Positions 6,903 to 11,392 of a stretch of 11,392 nt of DNA are shown here, piece by piece. The stretch spans positions 1 to 11,392 of the forward strand of contig CAZRNR010000066.1 of NCBI GenBank assembly GCA_964601505.1, written 5' to 3'. This DNA comes from DRWZ01 sp964601505. Lineage in GTDB: Bacteria; Calescibacteriota; Calescibacteriia; Calescibacteriales; Calescibacteriaceae. The notes beneath the pieces are model-generated. The model did not search any database and was not told the DNA's origin. It saw only the letters and a list, made by a program, of their open reading frames with translations. The position numbers and the translations under genes were made by a program. Within the stretch, counting starts at the first letter, position 1; every line of letters starts with the position of its first letter.

Positions 6903-7859
6903 ATGGTTTCTATTCCTAAAGTAAATTTTTCTCATTATACAGATTTACAGAATATCACGGGGGCAACAATTTTTATATTTGATGAGCCACTTTTGTGTGT
7001 AGCAGACAAAAGAGGGGGAGCTCAAACAACCAGACAAGTTGATGCTCTCTTTCCACCTCACATATCTTTAGGAATAGATGCTCTTGTCCTAAGTGGTGGA
7101 AGTGCATTTGGACTTAATTCCGCTGCTCCCGTAGTTCAGTTCCTGAGAGAAAGAGGAATTGGTTTTGGAATAGGGAATGTTAGAGTACCAAGAGTCCCAA
7201 CAGCTTGCATTTTTGACCTTCTTATAGGAAATCCAGTCTCACCAGATGCTGAAAAAATATATAAGGCCTGCTTTTCTTTAAAGAATGTTTTCTCTGATGA
7301 TGATTTTGGCAGTGTTGGTGCTGGAACAGGTGCAACCTGTGGGAAAATATTCGGGGTGCAAAACTCAACAAAATCAGGGATAGGATTAGCTTGGTCTTCC
7401 ATAAAAGATGAGCAAGGTTATGAGGTCAGAAACTTTGTTTTTGCCCTTGTAAATGCTTTCGGCAATGTTCTAGATAACGCAAGAATAATAGCTGGTGCCA
7501 GAAAAGATGGAGCTTTCTTTGATTTTGTTGAGTTCTCTGAATTCCATCCTCCACAGTATCCTCAAGATTATTTTTCTTCTACTGTTCTTCTTGTTGGTTT
7601 TACTGAGGGAACATTTGGTTCATCAGAATTGGCTATATTAGCTCAGGCTATGAATTCAGCTCTTGCATCTTGTGTTAAACCAGCTCATACCCCATTTGAT
7701 GGAGATATATCATTCGCTATATCTTGTGCAACAAAAAAAGCAAATATATTCAGCGTTTTTGGGGAGTTCTATAGGCTCACCAGAAAAGCAGTTATAGATG
7801 CAGTTTTAAAGGCTAAATCTCTTGGTGGTATCCCTGCTTATTCAGACATTAAAACTTGA
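6903..7859 (+). CDS. P1/DmpA-family (MEROPS S58) self-processing aminopeptidase
   Basis: This Ntn-hydrolase-like enzyme belongs to the DmpA/BapA/NylC family: the precursor cleaves itself and exposes a Ser/Thr nucleophile at the N-terminus of the small subunit. Relatives act on D- or beta-aminoacyl peptides or nylon oligomers. The 318-aa length is typical. Family motifs are DALVLSGGSAFGL (about 59-71), VGAGTGATCGKIFG (138-151) and the C-terminal HTPFDGDISFAIS (263-275). The processing site should lie in YFSSTVLLVGFTE (223-235). Aligned by eye with the NylC-type NTTLAVVATD, the nucleophile would be Thr227, preceded by Ser226; Ser226 is the alternative. There is no signal peptide, so it is probably cytosolic. 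It follows the TetR gene by 27 bp. The stop codon ends one base before the assembly gap. Substrate unknown. Confidence 0.9.
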   Translation: MVSIPKVNFSHYTDLQNITGATIFIFDEPLLCVADKRGGAQTTRQVDALFPPHISLGIDALVLSGGSAFGLNSAAPVVQFLRERGIGFGIGNVRVPRVPTACIFDLLIGNPVSPDAEKIYKACFSLKNVFSDDDFGSVGAGTGATCGKIFGVQNSTKSGIGLAWSSIKDEQGYEVRNFVFALVNAFGNVLDNARIIAGARKDGAFFDFVEFSEFHPPQYPQDYFSSTVLLVGFTEGTFGSSELAILAQAMNSALASCVKPAHTPFDGDISFAISCATKKANIFSVFGEFYRLTRKAVIDAVLKAKSLGGIPAYSDIKT

Positions 7860-7860
7860 A

Positions 7861-7960
7861 NNNNNNNNNNNNNNNNNNNNNNNNNNNNNNNNNNNNNNNN
7901 NNNNNNNNNNNNNNNNNNNNNNNNNNNNNNNNNNNNNNNNNNNNNNNNNNNNNNNNNNNN
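7861..7960. other. Assembly gap (100 N)
   Basis: Exactly 100 undetermined bases, the conventional placeholder for a scaffold join of unknown size. The 3' end of purE is lost in it. Any operon or neighbourhood argument across it is unsafe. Confidence 0.99.
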
Positions 7961-8470
7961 CTTTTTGTAATTTTTATATCCTTTCTGTTTGAGTTCTTCT
8001 GACTTTTTATACACCTCTTGTTTCATTTTTTCTCTGTATTCATAAAGTTTTTTAGATATCTGTGGATATTTCAAAGACAATATTCTGCAAGCGAGAAGTG
8101 CTGCATTTTTTGCATTATTTACACCTACTGTTGCTACAGGAACACCTGCTGGCATTTGAACTATTGAGAGTAATGAATCAAGACCGTCTTGAAAATTACT
8201 TTTGATTGGCACACCTATTACAGGCAAGTTTGTCAAAGCCGCGATAACACCGGGAAGATGTGCTGCTCCTCCTGCACCTGCAATTACGACTTCTATACCT
8301 CTCTTTTCTGCTTCGGGTATGTAATTGATAAGCTTTTCCAGTGTTCTATGAGCAGAAATTACTTCTATCTCAAATGTAATTCCCATAAGCTCAAGAATTT
8401 CGGCAGCAGATTTCATAACCTCTAAATCAGAATCACTCCCCATTATTATTGATACAAGTTTTCTATCCAT
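7961..8470 (-). CDS. purE: N5-carboxyaminoimidazole ribonucleotide mutase PurE, 3' end in gap
   Basis: PurE interconverts N5-CAIR and CAIR in de novo purine synthesis. The visible 170 residues already equal a normal PurE length (about 160-175), so only a few C-terminal codons should lie in the gap. Motifs are MGSDSDLEVM (10-19), the phosphate- and substrate-binding SAHRT (39-43) with catalytic His41, AGAGGAAHLPGVIA (65-78), then GVPIKSNFQDGLDSLLSIVQMPAGVPVATV (86-115) and NAALLACRIL. The pattern fits the class I bacterial mutase. The residue after SAHRT is Leu44 where Pro is usual. A Lys-rich helical tail follows residue 140. No purK, purB or other purine gene is adjacent. No Shine-Dalgarno sequence is visible before the ATG. 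It lies 47 bp downstream of the PAP2 gene on the same strand. Confidence 0.96.
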
Positions 8471-8517
8471 ATATACAAAAATCTTGTTAGAATTTTTATG
8501 CTTGCATCATCAAATTA

Positions 8518-9147
8518 TCAAAATAGTTCAAATGAACTTCCTATGATTATTCCTCCTACTGTATCTGATGCCCAGTGATTATTTGATGCAACCCTACCGA
8601 AAGCTACAACAAAAGGTACAGAAATAAAAAAAGCTTTGCATATCATATCTTCGCAGATCCTTGATAGTGTAAAATATACCGATGCGCTTGCTTGGGAATG
8701 ACCTGATGGAAAAGATCTCGTGCGGTTTTCTATCCCAGGTGGAGAAAACTTCCATTGGTTTTCAGGTGAATCATAAGGTCTATGTCTCCCAATAAATTTT
8801 AGAATTTGTACGGATATTGTTGTCAATCCAAGCGATATACTAGCTCTTAAAAATGTTGTTCGTATTCTCTGGTTTTTCAGGACAATACCTCCAATGTATC
8901 CAGAAATACATAGTGGTACAACGAAAATCCCTTCACCCGGGATACTCAGTATCTTACCCATCTTCTCACTATCTTTCCCCTGAACCCATTCTCTTATGAT
9001 ATTATCAAGTGGTGAGATAATGGCACCAGATAGGGTTCCTATGGGAATTCCATAAGACAGATCTTTCAGCTCGTTTATATCAAAACTCTCTTTTATATCT
9101 TGAGATAGAGAAAAGGCAATAAGGAAAGTTGTTATATTTATCATCAT
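8518..9147 (-). CDS. PAP2-superfamily membrane phosphatase
   Basis: This 209-aa membrane phosphatase shows all three PAP2 catalytic blocks. The first is K117-x5-R123-P124 (in LKFIGRHRP), one residue shorter than the common K-x6-RP spacing. The second is PSGH at 147-150 (in SFPSGHSQAS). The third is GR185-x5-H191-x3-D195 (in GRVASNNHWASD). A hydrophobic N-terminus (about residues 2-14, ending near SLSQ) is a likely signal peptide or first membrane segment. Further hydrophobic segments lie at about 73-90, 102-116, 172-184 and 196-205. Likely substrates are lipid phosphates such as undecaprenyl diphosphate, phosphatidylglycerol phosphate or lipid A; the sequence does not distinguish them. It lies upstream of purE with 47 bp between, and is divergent from the NuoE-like gene. 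Confidence 0.9.
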   Translation of the reverse strand: MMINITTFLIAFSLSQDIKESFDINELKDLSYGIPIGTLSGAIISPLDNIIREWVQGKDSEKMGKILSIPGEGIFVVPLCISGYIGGIVLKNQRIRTTFLRASISLGLTTISVQILKFIGRHRPYDSPENQWKFSPPGIENRTRSFPSGHSQASASVYFTLSRICEDMICKAFFISVPFVVAFGRVASNNHWASDTVGGIIIGSSFELF

Positions 9148-9215
9148 GATGTATTATTTTTAACTTTAAAAATTTGATTTGGGTGATTTTATCCTGCTAG
9201 TTGGCATCGAGATTT

Positions 9216-9287
9216 ATGAAAGGATTAGCTTTTAGATTCTTGATTTTTCAGAAAATCTATTTCTCTATAATTAAATTGCAGAATTAA
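9216..9287 (+). CDS. Possible 23-aa leader ORF overlapping the NuoE-like start (TAATG)
   Basis: An ATG at 9216 opens a 23-codon frame, MKGLAFRFLIFQKIYFSIIKLQN. Its TAA stop (9285-9287) shares its last A with the NuoE-like ATG at 9287. An in-frame TTG at 9201 would extend it by five codons. The peptide is hydrophobic and basic. No good ribosome-binding site precedes it, and a TATAAT inside it may start the downstream transcript instead. It could provide translational coupling or be chance. Confidence 0.2.
   Translation: MKGLAFRFLIFQKIYFSIIKLQN
9266..9271 (+). promoter_or_regulatory. -10 hexamer TATAAT upstream of the NuoE-like gene
   Basis: A perfect TATAAT lies 15 nt before the ATG at 9287, predicting a 5' leader of about 7-9 nt with no room for a Shine-Dalgarno sequence. 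Candidate -35 sequences are TTGATT (9240-9245) or TTTTCA (9245-9250), neither at ideal spacing. Confidence 0.4.
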
Positions 9288-9919
9288 TGGAGAAAAGAAG
9301 GATAGGTATAAAGCATATACATCACCCAGAGGAACAAGTCCCTTTTGAATTTATTCCTGCCGAATATGGCGTGTATAGGGATAACCTTAAGGAGTGGGCA
9401 AATGAGCATTTTATTCAAAAGAGATTTCCAATAAAGGGAAATGTAAGTCAGGAGGAATTAGAAACTATAAGGCGATTTTTTGAATCAAGAAAGAAGGAAT
9501 TTCCCGAAGGAACTTCTGCTCTTTTACCTGTTCTAAATGATATAAAAAGGGAATTTGGAGTTATCTACACCGAGTACATGGATGAGTTAGCAAAATTATT
9601 CTCTGTCCATCCATCTTATATTCTTGGAGTAGCAACTTTTTATACTATGCTTCATGGTTTTGATGGAAAAGCTGAGATATATGTATGTAATTCTCTCCCA
9701 TGTTATTTAAAAGGTTCGGAAGAGCTTATTGAAGAATTTCAGAAAAAATCTGATGAAGAAGTGGAAATAAGGGAGTGGGTTTGTCTTGGAAGATGTGAGT
9801 TTGCTCCGGTTGTTCATATACCATATACCGAAAAGACTTTCGGTCATGTTTCAAAAGAAGATGTTCAAGAGATAATAAAAATATCAAAAGAAGTTTGCCC
9901 GTGGAGGAATAGAAAGTAA
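9287..9919 (+). CDS. NuoE-like (24-kDa subunit) thioredoxin-fold [2Fe-2S] protein, orphan
   Basis: The 210-aa protein has the NuoE/HoxE/HndA fold: a helical region TSALLPVLNDIKREFGVI...MDELAKLFSVHPSYILGVATFYTML (76-122), then the [2Fe-2S] domain. Cluster ligands are C134-x4-C139 (in YVCNSLPC) and C166-x3-C170 (in VCLGRC), followed by EFAPVVHI. All four cysteines are present. Two features are unusual. The interval between the cysteine pairs is 26 residues where about 35 is typical, and the GxTxDGxFTL segment seems missing. There is also an extra N-terminal region of about 70 residues, including IKHIHHPEEQVPFEF, that I do not recognise. NuoE normally passes electrons within NADH dehydrogenase or bifurcating hydrogenase complexes beside a NuoF-type flavoprotein. 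No nuoF, hydrogenase or formate dehydrogenase gene is in the window, so its partner is unknown. It is convergent with lptB. Confidence 0.88.
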   Translation: MEKRRIGIKHIHHPEEQVPFEFIPAEYGVYRDNLKEWANEHFIQKRFPIKGNVSQEELETIRRFFESRKKEFPEGTSALLPVLNDIKREFGVIYTEYMDELAKLFSVHPSYILGVATFYTMLHGFDGKAEIYVCNSLPCYLKGSEELIEEFQKKSDEEVEIREWVCLGRCEFAPVVHIPYTEKTFGHVSKEDVQEIIKISKEVCPWRNRK

Positions 9920-9947
9920 TATTCTCGATGAATTCATGAAACTTGAA

Positions 9948-9980
9948 ATTGTGTGTAAAGAAATTCAGATTATACACAAT
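9948..9980. terminator. Hairpin between convergent NuoE-like and lptB genes
   Basis: ATTGTGTGTAA (9948-9958) pairs with TTATACACAAT (9970-9980) as an 11-bp stem with one G-T pair and an 11-nt loop. On the plus strand ATTTTAG follows. The location between two convergent stop codons (9919 and 10003) suits a bidirectional terminator. The T-tract is weak and the stem is AT-rich. Confidence 0.45.
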
Positions 9981-10002
9981 ATTTTAGATTGATATCAAAC
10001 GA

Positions 10003-10722
10003 TTATAATTCAAAGTTTTCACCGAAGAATATGGATTTTGCTTTGTATGAAGATGCTATGTATTTTGGTGAACCTTCGTCAACTATTTTACCATCGTAAA
10101 TGAGATAAACTCTGGTACATATTCTTAATACATCTCTGACATTGTGGTCAGAAATTATGATTCCGGAACTTTTTGAGATATTTTCTATGATACTTGCTAT
10201 CAGATTTATTGATTTTGGATCTATTCCTGCAAATGGTTCGTCAAGTATCAGGAATTTTGGATTGATTAGATTTACTCTTGCAATTTCTGCTTTTCTTCTT
10301 TCTCCTCCTGAAAGAACTCCTGTCTTGCTGTGTAAGAATTTCTCAATGCCAAATTTTTGAGCTACTTCTGCAATTCTTGATAGTGGAATTCCCAAGAGCT
10401 CGCACGATATCTGAAGATTTTCATAAACAGATAGTTCATCAAATAATGAGTTCTTCTGAGGTAAATATACAATTCCAATTTTTGCCTTTTCCGAAGCCGA
10501 AGCTTTTGTTATGTCTTTCTCTTTGTTTTCGTTTTCCTTTATAATTATTTTACCACCATCTGGTTTGTAAAATCCAGCTACTGTCAGGAAGGTTGTTGTT
10601 TTACCTGCACCATTCGGTCCAAGTATAGCTACTTTTTCTCCAATACTACATTCGAAACTTACATCTTTGATTATCTCCTTTTTATCTATAATCTTTTTAA
10701 TGTTCCTGATTTCAAGTCTCAT
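10003..10722 (-). CDS. lptB: Lipopolysaccharide export ABC transporter ATP-binding protein LptB
   Basis: LptB is the cytoplasmic ATPase of the LptB2FG complex that drives LPS from the inner membrane to the cell surface. The 239-aa length is normal for the family. Walker A GPNGAGKT is at 35-42, the Q-loop YLPQ ends at Q89, the ABC signature LSGGERRKAEIAR is at 137-149, Walker B FLILDE is at 157-162, and the H-loop is at H193 in SDHNVRD. LSGGERRxxEIAR, DHNVRD and the terminal IFFGENFEL are specific enough to favour LptB over the related LivF/LivG ATPases. AGGA lies 6 nt before the ATG (see 10727-10734). The usual neighbours (lptA, lptC, kdsC, rpoN) are absent: the next gene on this side is the convergent NuoE-like gene. 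Confidence 0.95.
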   Translation of the reverse strand: MRLEIRNIKKIIDKKEIIKDVSFECSIGEKVAILGPNGAGKTTTFLTVAGFYKPDGGKIIIKENENKEKDITKASASEKAKIGIVYLPQKNSLFDELSVYENLQISCELLGIPLSRIAEVAQKFGIEKFLHSKTGVLSGGERRKAEIARVNLINPKFLILDEPFAGIDPKSINLIASIIENISKSSGIIISDHNVRDVLRICTRVYLIYDGKIVDEGSPKYIASSYKAKSIFFGENFEL

Positions 10723-10726
10723 AAAA

Positions 10727-10734
10727 TTTCCTTT
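10727..10734 (-). promoter_or_regulatory. Shine-Dalgarno sequence of lptB
   Basis: On the minus strand AAAAGGAA precedes the lptB ATG, with AGGA 6 nt from the start codon. It is one of only two good ribosome-binding sites in the window and confirms that this start is used conventionally. Confidence 0.6.
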
Positions 10735-10839
10735 TTATATATTTAGGAATATAGAATCTTTTTATTCTGTAGTTTTTCAAAAAAAATTTTCAAGTGTAGT
10801 TAATAATTTGCACAGATCCTTTTGAAATATCTCGGTTGA

Positions 10840-10860
10840 TTATAATTTTTTTAATTATAA
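10840..10860 (+). promoter_or_regulatory. A/T hairpin overlapping a TATAAT -10, upstream of the decayed small gene
   Basis: TTATAATT (10840-10847) and AATTATAA (10853-10860) are perfect 8-bp arms around five T. The left arm contains TATAAT (10841-10846), about 27 nt before the GGGAGG ribosome-binding site. TTGAAA at 10822-10827 is only 13 bp away, short for a -35. The repeat could be an operator or a terminator for upstream readthrough. Confidence 0.3.
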
Positions 10861-10882
10861 AAAAGAAAATTTGGGAGGAAGA

Positions 10883-11110
10883 TTGAAAAATTGTGTTCCG
10901 AAGTATCAAATCTTTTGGTATATGGAGTGCTATATGTGTGATATAAACCATGAAAGAGGATAAATATGCAGATCATGTAAAGGTACGGAATCATTGATAT
11001 AATTCATTTGCGATAACAGATTTATTATTTCCATAGAATTCAGAAATTTGGATATAGTGTATTTCATAAGAGAAAAGATTGAATCTCTTCAACATAGCAA
11101 AAGTTCGTGA
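10883..11110 (+). pseudogene. Possible decayed small CxxC...CxxC (zinc-ribbon-like) gene
   Basis: GGGAGG (10873-10878) lies 4 nt before a TTG at 10883, the strongest ribosome-binding site in the window. The frame encodes 26 residues, MKNCVPKYQIFWYMECYMCDINHERG, to TAA at 10961-10963. Read past this stop, the same frame gives ICRSCKGTESLI, a second TAA at 11000-11002, then about 35 sense codons to TGA at 11108-11110. Across the first stop the cysteines form C-x2-C-x9-C-x2-C, as in a small zinc ribbon. This suggests a gene broken by point mutations. An intact 26-aa peptide or chance are the alternatives. The rest of the 10723-11204 interval, apart from the listed promoter-like sites and a small AGAAT/ATTCT dyad near 10752, holds nothing I recognise. 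Confidence 0.3.
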
Positions 11111-11192
11111 TTAAAGGAAAAGCAGAAAGATAGCACAATTTGGAGGATTGGATCAAAACTTTACCCTTTATTTAAAGTTTTAGTGATTGCTG

Positions 11193-11204
11193 TATTATAT
11201 TATT
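11193..11204 (+). promoter_or_regulatory. -10-like hexamer for a leaderless transcript of the last gene
   Basis: TATTAT at 11193-11198 is followed by 6 nt and then the ATG at 11205, so transcription is expected to begin on the start codon itself. TTTAAA at 11171-11176, 16 bp upstream, is a possible -35. No Shine-Dalgarno sequence is present. Confidence 0.35.
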
Positions 11205-11392
11205 ATGAATATGAGGAAAGACGGAAAGAGGAACGAAAAAGGAGATAGACTCTCAAGAATAGAGAGAATAATAAAGCACCTTACAGAAAGAATAAAGCAC
11301 CTTACAGAAAGACAAGAAAAAACAGATGAACAAATAAGAGAACTCGCCAAAAGGATAAGAGAACTTGGGGAGGAAACTGATAGAAAAATAAG
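11205..11392 (+). CDS. N-terminus of a coiled-coil protein, possibly a PD-(D/E)XK/DUF3782-type protein (partial)
   Basis: The frame opens at ATG 11205 (a second in-frame ATG is at 11211) and leaves the window after 62 codons. The sequence is highly charged and heptad-like: RLSRIERIIKHLTER, IKHLTER, QEKTDEQIRELAKRIRELGEETDRKI. Long N-terminal coiled coils of 'LxExQExTxExIxELxxxxxEL' type commonly precede a PD-(D/E)XK nuclease-like domain in multicopy DUF3782-like proteins of thermophiles. That assignment rests on the coiled coil alone, because the diagnostic C-terminal domain is outside the window. Confidence 0.65.
   Translation, partial: MNMRKDGKRNEKGDRLSRIERIIKHLTERIKHLTERQEKTDEQIRELAKRIRELGEETDRKI
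11270..11311 (+). repeat. Perfect 21-bp tandem duplication
   Basis: Two identical 21-bp units (11270-11290 and 11291-11311) lie in tandem inside the coiled-coil gene and duplicate the heptad IKHLTER. Perfect identity suggests a recent duplication or slippage event that extends the coiled coil by exactly one heptad. Confidence 0.9.

Noticed and set aside
7838..7960. Extension of the purE frame through the N run into the S58 peptidase gene
   Set aside because: The frame only stays open because N codons cannot be stops. PurE already has full length before the gap.
9928..9998. Palindromes ATGAATTCAT (9928-9937) and TTGATATCAA (9989-9998) as operators
   Set aside because: Ten-base AT-rich palindromes are expected by chance, and they lie downstream of both convergent genes rather than at promoters.
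1..11392. CRISPR array, prophage, insertion sequence or defence island
   Set aside because: No regularly spaced repeats, cas genes, phage structural genes, complete transposases or terminal inverted repeats are visible. The only mobile-type hints are the partial genes at the two edges.

Overview
The window is AT-rich bacterial DNA, roughly two thirds A+T by eye. Arginine is almost always AGA/AGG and ATA is a very common isoleucine codon, which is frequent in thermophiles. Two genes imply a diderm cell with lipopolysaccharide: a heptose-pathway isomerase (gmhA) and the LPS-transport ATPase (lptB). I infer a low-GC, probably thermophilic, diderm bacterium from a metagenome assembly. I cannot name the phylum. 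A run of 100 N at 7861-7960 joins two contigs, so the order across it depends on scaffolding.

Left edge, 1-483: the C-terminal tail of an Rpn/PD-(D/E)XK-type protein on the plus strand, then about 220 bp of mostly unexplained sequence ending in a nested hairpin with a T-tract. Next comes a minus-strand translation block read from right to left: mnmG (tRNA wobble-uridine modification), tRNA-Gly(CCC) with an encoded CCA end, and an Rsm22/METTL17-like ribosome-associated methyltransferase. The methyltransferase reading frame runs up to the tRNA without any ATG, GTG or TTG in its N-terminal ~90 codons.

Middle, 3659-7860, plus strand: gmhA, a comM-type AAA+ ATPase, a TetR regulator 12 bp after comM, and a P1/DmpA-type self-processing aminopeptidase. 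Right of the gap: purE (its end lost in the gap) and a PAP2 phosphatase on the minus strand, an orphan NuoE-like [2Fe-2S] protein on the plus strand, and lptB on the minus strand. A 480 bp interval follows, holding a possible decayed small zinc-ribbon gene. The 5' part of a coiled-coil protein runs off the window.

Most genes are ordinary housekeeping and envelope genes, and I see no CRISPR array, phage module, integrase or obvious defence island. The signals most worth following are: a repeated arrangement in which a -10-like hexamer sits about 6-8 nt before an ATG with no Shine-Dalgarno sequence, suggesting leaderless transcripts; the Rsm22-like gene with no canonical start codon directly behind a tRNA; the unusual orphan NuoE-like protein; and the broken CxxC...CxxC mini-gene with the window's strongest ribosome-binding site.
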